Source: Aulostomus chinensis (taxonomy: Eukaryota > Chordata > Actinopteri > Syngnathiformes > Aulostomidae). From it: 64,000 bases of DNA. The stretch is taken from contig JBBMOA010000019.1 of assembly GCA_037954235.1 (NCBI GenBank), positions 13,769,305 to 13,833,304 on the forward strand, written 5' to 3'. Shown here one piece after another: positions 11,940 to 22,927 of this stretch. Each line of letters begins with the position of its first letter. The stretch's first letter is position 1. Below the pieces are notes generated by a model. The model had not been told where the DNA came from. It saw only the letters and a list, made by a program, of their open reading frames with translations, and did not search any database. Made by a program: the position numbers and the translations under genes.

Positions 11940-12950
11940 TACGTAGAGAGAAAAAACAGTCCATCATAACTTTAAGAACTGAAGGTCAGTCAGTCAGGAG
12001 AACTGCAAAACCTTTGAATGTGTCCCCATGTGCAATTGGAAAAATCATCAAATGCTATGATGAAACTGGCTCACACGAGGACCGCCCAGGAAAGGAAGAC
12101 CAAGAGTCTCCTCGCTGCTGAGGATGAGTTCATCTGAGTCACCAGCCTCAGAAATCACAAGTTAACTGCAGCTCAGATTAGAGCCCAGATAAATGCCACA
12201 CAGAGTTCTGGTAGCAGACACATCTCGACGTCAACTGTTCAGAGGAGACTGCGCCAATCAGGCCTTCATGGTCAAATAGCTGCTAAGACACCACTACTCA
12301 TGAAAAGCAACAAGCACAGGAGATTTGTTTGGGTCAAGAAACTCAAGGAATGGACATCAGACCAGTGGAAATCTGGTCGGGTCTGATGAGTCCACATTTG
12401 AGATCTTTGGTTCCACCCTCCATGTCTTTGTGCGACACAGAAAAGGTGAACGGATAGTCTCTACACGCACTGCTCCCACCGTGAAGCCAGGAGGAGGTGT
12501 GATGGTGGGGGGTTTTGCTGGTGAAAACTGTTGAGGATTTATTCAAAATTGAAGGCTCACTGAACCAGCATGGCTACCACAGCATCCTGCAGAGACCTGC
12601 CATCCCGTCCGGTTTGCATTTAGTTTGACCATCATTTATTTTTCAACAGGACAACGACTCCAAACACACCTCCAGGGTGTGTAAGGGCAATATAACCAAG
12701 GAGAAGAGTGATGGAGTGCTGCACCAGATGACCTGGTCTCTACAGTCACCTGACCTAAACCCAATCCAGAAGTTTTGGGATGAGAGTGAAGGCAAAAGGA
12801 CCAACAAGAGCTCAGCATCTCTGGGAGCTCCTTCAAGACTGTAGGAGAACCATTTCAGGCGATGACCTCATTAGGCTCATGCACAGAAAGCCAAGAGTCA
12901 GCAAAGCAGTATTCAAAGCAAAAGGTGGCTATGTTGAAGAATCTGAAGTA
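11940..12950 (+). pseudogene. Tc1-like transposase, multiply frameshifted
   Basis: This is a relic of a DDE/D transposase that would cut and paste the surrounding Tc1 element. Recognisable pieces across shifting frames are an N-terminal DNA-binding segment (CAIGKIIKCYDETGS), a middle segment around TVQRRLRQSGLHG, VWVKKLKEW, then DESTFEIFGS (first catalytic Asp, about 12385), QQDNDSKHTSR (second Asp, about 12650) and SPDLNPIQKFWDE (third position, codon 12767-12769). The third catalytic residue is Gln where Glu is expected. As read here, 38 residues separate the second Asp from that position, against 34 in classic Tc1. Stops and frameshifts are frequent, so it cannot give an active protein. 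The longest intact piece is 12325-12534. Confidence 0.85.
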
Positions 12951-13096
12951 TAAAACGGGTGCTGAGTTGTTTCACACTTTTTTGTTGACTACATAATTCC
13001 ATATGTGGTCATTCGTAGTTTTGATGCATTCAGTGAGAACCTACAGTGTAAATAGGAATGAAAATAAAGAAAAACCATTAAATTAGAAGGTGTGTC

Positions 13097-13442
13097 AGGT
13101 GGCACAGTGATGCAGAGGTCAGCACTGTCGCCTCACACCAAGAAGGTGGTTGCGGGTTCAAGCCCCGGCTCCATCTCCATCTTTCTATGTGGGGTCTCCA
13201 TGCTCCTCCCACAGTCCAAAGACATCAAGAGGGGACGAGGCTGATTGATTCTCTAAATTGACTGTAGGTGTGACTGTGAGTGTGAATGGTTGTCTGTCTC
13301 TGTGTTGGCCCTGTGATGGACTGGTGACCTGTCCAGGGTGAACCCTGCCTCTCGCCCTGAAGGCTGCTTGGATAGGCTCCAGCCCCCCCACAACCCTTAA
13401 CAGGATAAGAGGTAGAAAATGGATGGCTGGAAGGATGGATTG
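13097..13442 (+). mobile_element. tRNA-derived SINE, family A, with 12-bp target duplication
   Basis: The head has tRNA-like promoter boxes: an A-box-like TGCAGAGGTCAGCA and a B-box GGGTTCAAGCC. A central body and the tail GGATAAGAGG with GATGG-rich simple sequence follow. AGAAGGTGTGTC occurs at 13085-13096 and again at 13443-13454, a perfect 12-bp target-site duplication derived from the Tc1 terminal repeat. This orders the events: the Tc1 element came first, the SINE second. The head is expected to be transcribed by RNA polymerase III. Non-coding; ORFs over it are spurious. Confidence 0.88.
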
Positions 13443-13612
13443 AGAAGGTGTGTCCAAACTTTTGACCAGTAGTGTATAGAACTGGAAACCTGAAAATCAA
13501 TAACACCTTAAAGATCATGCTAGCGGGGTCAATATTGCAGTGCCGAAAGAACAGAGATGAGGAGAGAATGATGAATAAGGGAGTGTTGAGACCAGGGTAT
13601 CCCATTTAATAT

Positions 13613-13618
<6 letters not shown>

Positions 13619-13644
<26 letters not shown>
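13619..13644. repeat. (TG)13 microsatellite
   Basis: Pure TG dinucleotide run just right of the Tc1 element. Confidence 0.93.
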
Positions 13645-15885
13645 AGAAATGAGAGAGGGATGTTAGTTTAGCTGGGACAGGTGAGCAACAGCCACTTGCA
13701 GTCATAATCTTTCAGAATAAGTGTCTCAAATCCAGCTTTAATAATAACATTATTAGTTATTATTATAATAATAAAGCATAGCCGCTATCACGATGCTGCA
13801 ATGATGCAGTCATTTGTTTCTGTCATCACGCGCTTTTGTGTTGCCCTCACAATGCACGCAATGAAAACACACCATCTTACATTTTCTTCTCCATCAATCT
13901 CCTCATCTGACAGTACGGATCAGGTGAGTGTGAATCAGGTGTGTTTTACCTTTGCTCGGCCATGCCCCTCACATGACCAGGTCATTTTAATCATGAACAG
14001 TGTAAACTGCATATTGAGAGTATTTTTCCTTTAAACCTCAAAGAGCCATCTGTCGAAGGTTCTCATTGTTGCTAGCTGCAAAAAAAAAACAACCAGTACC
14101 CATCTTCAAACACTTCCACGTTCCTTTGTTGGGAATGTCATGTCTGCATGAGAAGAAAAACTATGACTGTGACAAAAGACACTCACCTGATGTCCCAGGA
14201 GACGTCCCGCCACCCTCCTGATTTCTAATGTTGATCAAGGTAACTGTTCTGCGTTAGATCGTAAATAACTGGGTTGGCAGTGACAGCCACCCCTGCCAGT
14301 GGTGACAGTGATGAAATAAGTCCCGCCCCTCTTGATTTTGATTGGAGACATTCCCGAGGAGCTTGTTGGTATTACAGAACCGAAGTAATTTTCAACTGGC
14401 AGTGCCGTGAGGGAAGAGGGGAAGACAGCTACAGAGGGAGGACGTTGAACCCTGCAGGCGCTGAACTTGATATAAAATGAGATGCTGCCCGTGCACTCAG
14501 GCTCTGGCTGATTGAGGCTCTGCTACTTAAAAATTACACATAAGTGACTTCAGTATTTGAAAAGAATTTCTCACACCTGGAGATCTAATTACTCTACATG
14601 TGGAAAAAACACCTCTCTGTTTCTGACATTACTCTTTCAAATATTCATTGAAATTCCTTCCACATTTTATCCACGGTAGCAGGAATGTGTCTGAGAGGGG
14701 AGAGAAAGGCTGGTGTTTATTCGAGGTCTCTCTATCTACTCTGCCACTGTTGAAAATGCTCTCCCTCTGAGCTAAGAGTGATCCAGAAACCAAAAGATTT
14801 CCGCCTTGAGGGAGAGTCATCTAATCTATCAAAGGATGCAGAGAGGGAGAAGAAGGAAACACTGCATATGTGGCTGGGACGTCTAGCTCTATGCACGGGG
14901 AAATGGCCTGGGCTGAGTCGGGCTGTTCCAAACCCGGTTGAGCTGGACTGATAACCTGCTGACACTCACCGTAGGATGTATTAAGGATGCTGTGAATGTT
15001 AACGCCTGCAATTAATCTCCAAACCCTTTATTTTTTAAAAATATAGGTTTGCTTCCCCCATTTTAACTGGCACCAATGATCCTGTGTCGTGCTTCTTCTA
15101 CTTGCGTTAGCGCCCTGTACACTGAGCCAGAAAACAACGTGTATTTTTAGACTACTGCCCTCAGCATTCTGAGCTTTAAAATCCCACAAAACTTTCAAGA
15201 ACCCTTAGAAAGTCTTATTGCATATAACCTCAAGACATGAGCTTTAGGATCTCACAACAAATGTCTTGTCATTTATGATCGGATTCACTATTTTCATTTC
15301 AGATTTATTGGCTGCTTTATTGTTTGTGGGTGCCCGAAAAGGGAGAAGCTGCTGTGATGAATAAGATGAGCACATACAACTGTTGACAAGCTAGAGGAAT
15401 AAGTAACTTAGACACAATACCGTGAAAAACATACTTAGTTGATGCAATTTTCAACATCACTATGCGCAACATTGAGGTTGATTCTCAAACTGTGGTTTGA
15501 GATTTTGGTTTGTGTAAATATGGAACCTCAATATTTGCAAAGTTGCACAGTTGTACGCTGTTACTGAAAACATTTACGTGGTCACATGACATTATATTGA
15601 AAATAAAGTGCGTAAAGTTTATCTGTCGCTGAACATTATTGTACAAAAATAAAGGGCTCACAATATGATATCACAGTACAATGCAAGAATATATTGATAT
15701 TAGGGGCTGGAATATGGACACGGTGTCGTGCATCATATGTGCATACATTTTAGAGCCACATTTATGGAACCATCAATTATTGTTGATGATTAATTTTAAT
15801 TTGACCACTAAATCAATTCATTCTTGCAGCTCCATCACAGTGTGTATCAAAGCTTCTCATGTGAATCCTGATCATCGTTCTCTAC

Positions 15886-16021
15886 CTCCAAGATAGGTGC
15901 CTCTTATTCCACTTGTTCTGAGGGTTCAGGCCTCGTTTCCTGCGGCCCACTGTTACCTCAGTCTCAGACACATCTGGCAGAGAACATCTGGGTGTTTTCA
16001 TAAGACCCAGCGTGGCTTGAT
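15886..16021 (-). CDS. mmp17: MMP17 internal exon: cysteine switch and furin cleavage site
   Basis: This 136-bp exon encodes the end of the propeptide: the junction residue Asp, then QATLGLMKTPRCSLPD, an acidic linker, RRKR (codons at 15933-15944), and NKWNKRHLSW leading into the catalytic domain. PRCSLPD (15972-15992) is the cysteine switch, whose Cys holds the catalytic zinc in the latent enzyme. The Ser in place of the usual Gly is as I recall it for MT4-MMP. RRKR is a furin-type site, so the enzyme should be activated in the secretory pathway, as known for MT-MMPs. The acceptor reads CTCTACAG just before 16021, and the donor is GTAGAG from 15885. It enters in phase 1 and leaves in phase 2, exactly matching both neighbours. 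The coding part has no usable Met start, so a simple ORF search misses it. Confidence 0.95.
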
Positions 16022-17065
16022 CTGTAGAGGAGAGGGAGAGGAGAGGAAACAATGAAAACATTCATTAAATCTACCATATGAAAATAGCTTCTTTAACAGG
16101 GATTAAAGGAATAAAGTACGTATGGCAGCTGATAAACTGTCAGCTGACTCTGAATTGACATGCTTTTACTCATTCAAATCCACTTTGTCGACATATCGCC
16201 CCTGAATCTATACCACTTGATCATCAGGGACATTCCTCTTCACAGTCCTGTCCTCCCTGAGAGAGCTGGGTAGATCCAGTCAAGCTGCCTTTAACACACT
16301 ATTATTAACCAGGATTCTCTCACGTGTTTGGTATGTTTTTGTGTTGTTATCGTCCTCCTTTGCTCCATTTATCTTGAAGCTTTTTTTTTTTTTATTCCCA
16401 TTTTGACCAGAACTCTCTTTCTGGTTAAATAAAGTATAAATAAAAATATGTGCATGCACAGAAGGTCACGCATGGCAATTTAGCTCATAAATCAAACAAG
16501 CTATCTTGTGCAGAATCAAACACACACTGCTTTTCAGGCCATAAATTATACTTGTTCACACACACCAATGGCCAAATGATCCTCTTTTGGATGCAACAGC
16601 AATCATACAGCCATGTATGTGAGGTGGAGAAGTGGAGCAAATGGTAAGAAGAGCCTCAGCTGTGGGATTGTGTTGTGAACAAGTGAGAGCAAACAGAATA
16701 TAATCAGTATTCTGGTTTGGACAATTATCAATCACATATACGGGACTATTATTCATCCTGCAATGGGCCTAATAGCGTGTATTATTCATCTTTACAAGGT
16801 GCCTCAGTTGTACTGTACACTTTTGGGAAATCGAAGACCATTCGATAGAAGAGAATAACACTGGAGTGAGGTTCAATATAAAGCTGTTTTGTTTCTCTTG
16901 GTTGGATTGTATTACAGTGGGACATTTACTGAATATTTTGTCCTCCAGATCCAGTTAGGAATATAAAAAAAAAAAAAAATTCCAATAGAACTTGTTCTCT
17001 CATTGTCACTTACTGTAGCGGTGCAGTAAACGAACACACAATCTCCTCTCACTACGGCCACATAC
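16022..17065 (-). other. mmp17: MMP17 intron between propeptide exons, 1,044 bp
   Basis: Short intron with GTATGT donor and CTCTACAG acceptor. It carries a T run near 16381-16393 followed by TGGTTAAATAAAG and TAAA-rich sequence to about 16447. This resembles the tails of fish non-LTR elements, but it is too short to classify. The rest is unremarkable. Confidence 0.85.
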
Positions 17066-17198
17066 CCAAGACTCCAGTCTCCTTCAGGCCTCCAAACTTC
17101 TGCATGGCTTTGATGGCCTTGGTCAGGGCCTCCTTGGTCTGAAGCTGCCCAGTCACAGGGTCAGGGGGCGGGAGGTAGCCAAACTTGCTCAGCCAGTC
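17066..17198 (-). CDS. mmp17: MMP17 internal exon: propeptide peptidoglycan-binding-like domain
   Basis: This 133-bp exon encodes 44 residues of the MMP prodomain: DWLSKFGYLPPPDPVTGQL, then QTKEALTKAIKAMQKFGGLK, then ETGVL. This is the PGBD-like helical propeptide domain, with the typical FGYL and AM-Q-F-GL motifs of the family and the MMP17-type GQLQT segment. The acceptor (CTCCAG, AG at 17200-17199) is followed by a phase-0 start. The donor is GG then GTATGT, with GT at 17065-17064. The single trailing G joins the AT of the next exon (16021-16020) to give Asp, which fixes both boundaries. The upstream exon must end in phase 0 and carry the signal peptide; I could not find it further right. 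The intron to the next exon is 1,044 bp. Confidence 0.93.
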
Positions 17199-18427
17199 CT
17201 GGAGGTGGGAGGGGGGACGGGGATGGGGATGGTAGATTCAAGAGTTCAAGAGTCATCCAAGGCATTTCAACCACTCCAAGAACACAAGAGAAGATCTGAC
17301 ACCTGTTCTGGGAGAGCTTTACAGTCCGCATGCAACATTTTGACCACATATTGGACAGTTGAACACGCACATAAACAGCAGAGGAGCTCATACTAACGTT
17401 ATTAATGGCTGCACTATGTCGGACCACAGTTGTTGCCCAAACACTGGATTTGTTTCTGAAATCAGATTTTCTTTTTCTGTCCACATTTTTCTTTGCAAGT
17501 GATGACATGAGATTTGTGCGTCCAGACATCAAAAACCAACGTAAAAGACGCAAGTTTTGGACGGGAAATTTCCACAGACAAACAGCTCGGGAGTGACAAA
17601 AGACATTTTTTAATCTTATACAACCGTCCGAAGCATCCACACTGAGATGCATCTGAAGAAATCTGATTTTGAACCCCCACCAAAATGAGATTTCAAATTG
17701 TTTCAAATCTATCTATATACAATCTGGATCCACCGAAAATCTGATTGGGCTGTCAATCAGAACAGGTCTTAGATGGAAAAGAGCCATCATTAATAATAGT
17801 TCCAGCTATAAAATCATATGACTGAAACTACAATTCTGTAACACTGTAAATTCCCATTTATATATGAATTTATATTTTAAAATTCATTCATGTTATTCCA
17901 AAAATATCTAATTCCAAATTCTCATTCACTGTGAAGACAAATATAACCCAGTGAACTATTATCCAGGTTTTTGTAGTGCAACTTCTGCACTGTTTGCAAC
18001 ACCATCATTTTGTAAACCTACATTATTAATTCATGTGAGAGTTTAAAACAAACAAGGAGAGCATCTTATGTAATTTGTAGAACTGTATCAGAGAAAAATG
18101 GAGAGAAAAGAGGATTCTCCTGCCAAAGCAAAGACACAAGTAAGGGCAAACGAGCCTTTTTCTTCAAGCACTGGTACATTTTTCGTGTGCATGCGTGCTT
18201 GGTTCGTTATTTTTCTGGCTCCAAATATATATGTTTGCGCCAAGGTGATGAGCGGGGATGGGGGTGGGGGTGTGGGGGGTAGAGCTGAGGCTGTGTTTAT
18301 GCTGATGAGTTGTCGCGCTGCTATTTCGGTAGTCATTTTGGCATGAAATTGCATTTGTGTTAAAACCTGCTTAGACCACCTTATCACAATTCATCACAGG
18401 GACATTTTGTTGTTTTGGTTGCGTGTG

Positions 18428-18474
18428 CATGCACACACAAGCACACAGGCATGCACGCACACACACACACACAC
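18428..18474. repeat. Interrupted (CA)n microsatellite
   Basis: GCACACA-type units ending in a pure CA run at about 18457-18474. All three plus-strand frames stay open across it and give spurious His/Thr-rich ORFs. Confidence 0.85.
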
Positions 18475-18877
18475 TGTCATGCAGAAAAGTACAAATCAAC
18501 TTTCCAGATTTTTTTTTCCCCATTTCAACCACAAATGTTTATATGTCAGCAGTTGTGGCACCGATACGTCAGCTGCATGTTCAATCGACCAGGGACAGAA
18601 TATTTTAAATCTTGACTTAACAATATTCTGATTGGTTTAGGAGTCTTTCTTTTAAAGATACTGTCTTGGTAGAGCACCTGGGGTAGGACTCGGTCGTTGT
18701 GTCGGAACAGTTGCGAGTGTCCAGGTGTGCAGCATTAAACAGCTCCTGCCTTCAAATTCTGCGGTGCAGTTTCAGAAATGCTGGAGGTTGTCATAATACT
18801 ATTATTTTTCTGATTTAATTGTGTTGTCTAATTTCTCTGCATACTTTATCAGATTAAAATCATCAGGAGTTCCACTT

Positions 18878-19186
18878 GAGGCGGGAAAATGGTGCAGTGG
18901 TTAGCATTGTGGTCTCACAGCAAGAAGCCTGGAGCACAGGATCTTTCTGTGTGAGTCTCCATGTTCTCCTGGTCCTGTGTGGGTTCTCTCTGGTACTCCA
19001 GCTTCCTCCCACAGTCCAAAGACATCAAGAGGGGACGAGGCTGATTGATACTCTAAATTGACTGTAGGTGTGGCTGTGAGTGTGAATGGTTGTCTGTCTC
19101 TGTGTTGGTCCTGTGATGGACTGGTGACCTGTCCAGGGTGAACCCCGCCTCTCGCCTGAAGGCTGCTGGGATAGGCTCCAGCCCCC

Positions 19187-19217
<31 letters not shown>

Positions 19218-19258
19218 ACACATACAACCCTTAACAGGATAAGCAGATGGATGAATGA
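18878..19258 (+). mobile_element. tRNA-derived SINE, family A, second copy
   Basis: It shares the family A head (GGTGCAGTGGTTAGCA), the middle segment with CTTCCTCCCACAGTCC and GACATCAAGAGGGGACGAG, and the tail ACTGGTGACCTGTCCAGGG through GGATAAGCAGATGGATG with the copy at 13097-13442. TTCCACTT at 18870-18877 and 19259-19266 forms an 8-bp target duplication. It carries an extra middle block missing from the first copy (around 18945-19005) and an expanded C run followed by CA repeats near its 3' end. The B box is eroded. Confidence 0.85.
19182..19222 (+). repeat. C22 run followed by (AC)n inside the SINE tail
   Basis: Twenty-two C (19182-19203) pass directly into AC dinucleotides. The run sits where other copies have only seven C (AGCCCCCCCAC), so it arose by expansion within the SINE. 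Confidence 0.9.
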
Positions 19259-22200
19259 TTCCACTTTGTTTGTTTGAACCCAAACAGCTTATGAAAACAA
19301 TGTTTCTCTTGTTTGCGAATATCAAAGTCATATCTTCATGGGCAGCAGTGTCAGTTTTAAAGTGAAGACTCTACTTCCTGACGATTAATTTTCATTTTGA
19401 GCCAATTATCAAGATTGGCCCCAATTACAGCCCACCACCCTCAGCCTCTTTCTTGTTTTAATTGATTCTTTGTATCTCTGCATCTCGCTGCCTCTGCTGT
19501 ATCTTGTTCCCTCAGTCCTCTTCTCTCTCATCTCCATCCCTGGATCTGATAGTCAGTCAGACAATTTGACTTTTAATGGGTTTCTGATCAGCACTCAAGA
19601 GATGACGGACGCTGATCGATAAAGAAGAGAGTTGTTCTCTATTGACAACGCGATCCATTAAGTTAATGCTAGACTGGAGATTTTATAAAGCTGGTGATGG
19701 GTACTGGCAACCTCTCATCCTTGGGTTTGCTTAAAGAATCCACAAGACCCTCACGATGAGCTGGGTTACGTTTAAGAGAATTTCAACCAATTTCGACTTC
19801 TATGAAAATGGAGGAAATCTATTTTTCAAAGACATGTACATTTGATGCCTTAACAGGAGAAACTCCCCAATGGACGTTTAATCATTATTAAGCCAATATC
19901 GGCAATTTATTGGCCATGTTAGCTAAACGTAGGCAAAATGGCTAAGTTTGACTGACGTATTATGTTCTTACAATAATTGCCCTGTAGAGCTGCACTGACA
20001 TGATTTTTCACTATTAAACTAATAACAGGAAAATGTTGAGCCTCTTCTTTTGAACTATGTATGAGGGATCATTGCAAAAAAATATTTGCTTCTTTTCTAA
20101 ATATAGATACATATAATAATATCAGTCCATCAGTTCCCACAAGAATCCCCTGTCGGTAACGCCATGGTTTAAATCTACCTTTATTTTTGCGGTCTCCTGG
20201 TTTATGACACTTGTCAATTTTTCTGTCAAATATTATCAATGACCCGATTTTTGTCCGTACTCCATTCATTCTACCACAAGTTTAGAACTGTAAATTTAAC
20301 CTTTTTGTTTTAAAGCTGCTTTTCGAAGGCTGGCAAAGCCACTCCTCCCCAAATATACTAAAATTATAGTACAAAGTGTGTTTTTGTGGAATCAAGTGGT
20401 AATTTTAAGACAGACTCTGCATTGGTGTGTGGGTGGGTGTCATTTTCAATGCTCTTCAGTTAAGTCAAGTTAGGTTTCGCTTCCTGAAAGAAGGACAGTG
20501 TTCAATTGTACATTAATTACAGTAATTGCAAGAAATAAAAAGATGGATGCACTTGAATCAGAAGAAAGCTCATTTTCATCCGTAATCCTTTTACGATAAA
20601 CAGCAAATACATGACACAACACAACAGCAAATACAAAATACAGCATAAAAAGCACAATAACCATCTTGAAAGTGAGCAGTAGAGAGTTGGTATAAAGACA
20701 GTAATTTACCTAAATATAAGGTTTGTAGTGTAATAACAGGGGTTTTACATAAAAAGATGACCTATTATGAATTGCAAATGAAAGCTTAGTGTAATTTCTC
20801 GTGTTATTGAGCTGTGTTGGGTAATAACTGAACATTTTAAATCCTTGATAAAGGAGGATTCATTGCAGGGCTGTAATATTTTACTACATTGGTATTGCAA
20901 TATCACATTTTCATTACATTTTTAACATAAAAACTGCCTTTGTATGTTCCTGTTTTAGTAATTACAGACAGCCGGGAAGAAATCCAGTCCTTTCTAGAAA
21001 TGTTTCATTTTCGAGACCTGAGTGTAATACCTGAAGTGAGTGGAGAGCAGAGGGGCTGAAATGGTGAAGAAAATCACCACCTCGATGTGTATAATGAGGT
21101 AGAGAAGAAATGAAGAAAAATGCAGCTGGCACTGACTCTCTTCAGCCTTCCATAGCACGAATGTTTGATGCTCAAAGTAAATAGTAAAAACCCTGATCCC
21201 AGGTCGCAACAAATTGACTCTTAAATAACAGAAATGATTGCTGGAGACAAGCAGCCTTTTTATGACTGTTTCGGATGTGGGCTTTCAGCGGTTGTTAGTT
21301 GAGGCAGGACTGAAGTATTGCCTTGAAAGTGAGAAGTACTACCAAGCAGACATGAAGTACTACATGCTGGTCAATGTGCACAAAGGTTGTGAAGAAAATC
21401 AAAGCAGCATCTTTACACCAAATAATCCTGGCCCCCCATTTGTCTTCCACACCGAGGGGAGAAACTGAATCATTTATGGATCTATATGTCATCTCGTACA
21501 CGATGACTGGGAGAGGAAACGGGCCGTTTTAAATGTCAAGGCCACGTCTGGCTCCTATACTGGGCAGTACATCAGTGAGCGGTTAAAATGAAGGACCACT
21601 GGGACGCCACAAAAGAAAGAGTGGTGCTCACGCTCAGAGACAGTGGCCAAATGTGTTCAAAAGTCTGAGACCTCAGCTTGTGGTTGACCAGAGTCTCAGC
21701 AGTCAGAGGGCAGTGGTGAGAAGGGGGTTGCCATGAGCTGGAGCTGCACATGTCACGTGCATGACCATGCTGGAATAGAGATGTGCCTCGAATGTGTGTG
21801 TAAGAGAATATGGGACGTTAACATGGCTGGTTATCATCTTAAATTTGATTAAAACGAAAGCCTCCTTCTTCAGCATCATCCTGAGCTACGCAGTACTGAG
21901 ATACTGCATCCAGTTGAGGGTCCTGCAGCTTGGTGCATCAGGAGCCTCCTGAAGACAATCTTGTAAAGTGGTTGAGAAGATGGTTCTAAAACAGATGTGC
22001 AAAATGTGGAGACCAAGGACCACCTGCCAAATGAATAAGTTGGATCAGGGAGAGGACCCAGTCTTGCCTCGCTGGGGCTCATGGATCTCCTGCAGACGAG
22101 GAGAGCAAGGACTTCCCTAACAAGCTGAAAACTGCTATTCTTTCTCCAAGGATTCTGATGTCAGGTGAAAAGTCAGTTTTCCTCTTCTAACTTCAATGTA

Positions 22201-22404
22201 AATAAATAATTTGGTAGTGCTGCTCTCTTTGAATTCCCCAGTGCTGTAATTGTTTATCCACTGTTTCAAGAGACAAAACGTAAGGAAGGAGGAGCCAAAA
22301 GTGGAGCCTGTGTGATAAATCATGACGTATAATTGTTAAAATTCTGAATTCAAACTGTACTAAAACCCATGGTAAATATTGTCCAGCATCATTCAAAGTT
22401 AGTA

Positions 22405-22927
22405 CCATATTTTCTGCACTATAAGGCGCACCTAAAAGCCTTTAATTTTCTCAAAAAACGACAGTGCACCTTATAATCCGATGCACCTTATATATGGATC
22501 AATATTGGTTAATTATGGCTACCGTAGTCAAGGAGCGTCGCCGAAGTAACAGCGGTAAAAACGGTCAAGGGGAATTCCATCCCACACCACTTGTGTGTGT
22601 ATAAAGACCCCAAAATGGGACCTTTCAAGAGACACGCTTACGACGCAGAGTTCAAACTCAAGGCTATCAGTCATGCAGCTACCAGTACGTACGGTACCGT
22701 ATTGTGAATGCACTAACATGTTTTGGGAGTGAACGGAGTTGTCAGAACGTTGGTTTGTATTCTATTAATAAAGTTTGGCAGCTGCATCTAGTGAATGCAT
22801 AACGCAACCCCAGCCACTACAGTAGTTTCTATTCTATGCGCCTTATAATGCGGTGCGCCCGGTATATGAAAACAGTTTTAAAATAGGCCATTCGTTGAAG
22901 ATGCGCCTTATAGTGCGGAAAATACGG
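22405..22927 (+). mobile_element. pogo/Tigger-like non-autonomous DNA transposon with transposase remnant
   Basis: The left terminal repeat (22405-22432) reads CCATATTTTCTGCACTATAA then GGCGCACC. The right end (22900-22927), reverse complemented, reads CCGTATTTTCCGCACTATAA then GGCGCATC, with only four mismatches in 28. Subterminal copies of the GCACCTTATAATCC motif lie inside both ends. The left flank is TA as expected for Tc1/mariner-superfamily targets; the right flank is AA, so one duplication is eroded. The 523-bp element is internally deleted. Confidence 0.8.
22615..22707 (+). pseudogene. Truncated N-terminus of a pogo-type transposase (30 codons)
   Basis: Inside the 22405-22927 element a short frame begins MGPFKRHAYDAEFKLKAISH and stops at TGA 22705-22707. 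K-R-x-Y-D-AEFKLKA is the start of the Psq-type helix-turn-helix DNA-binding domain of pogo-family transposases; the DDE catalytic domain is entirely missing. It is interpreted as the leftover N-terminus in an internally deleted copy, below the size of usual ORF searches. Confidence 0.65.

Larger units (their letters stand above)
11534..13478 (+). mobile_element. Tc1-like DNA transposon with a SINE inserted in its right inverted repeat
   Basis: The left terminal repeat contains TCAAAAGTTTGGACACACC (from 11542). The right end carries the reverse complement, GGTGTGTCCAAACTTTTGA, at about 13447-13465. The interior encodes a decayed Tc1-family transposase on the plus strand. A SINE at 13097-13442 interrupts the right repeat; without it and its duplicated 12 bp the element is about 1.59 kb, a normal full length for Tc1 transposons. 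Confidence 0.88.
1744..15885 (-). other. mmp17: MMP17 intron between furin-site exon and catalytic exon, 14.1 kb
   Basis: The intron is bounded by the donor at 15885 and the acceptor at 1744, and the flanking exons join in phase 2. It holds a possible LINE tail (1915-2070), a possible CACTG-ended MITE (3261-3464), GT repeats, a hAT-type MITE (5798-6020), two G runs, a 22-bp palindrome (7066-7087), an orphan inverted-repeat end (10047-10075) and a Tc1 copy with a nested SINE (11534-13478). Between these, 8362-10046, 10076-11533 and 13645-15885 hold nothing I recognise. Confidence 0.85.

Noticed and set aside
14310..14350. CCCGCCCC and inverted CCAAT-like words as an intronic promoter
   Set aside because: Two short motifs without CpG enrichment or a first exon downstream are not enough.
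17161..17706. 181-codon minus-strand ORF overlapping the propeptide exon region
   Set aside because: It uses a different frame from the true MMP17 exon, has no signal peptide or domain, and ends at the exon edge.
21238..21468. 76-codon ORF with plausible composition (LLVEAGLKYCLESEKYYQ)
   Set aside because: No family recognised, no splice signals in register, and it lies in a transposon-rich non-coding region.
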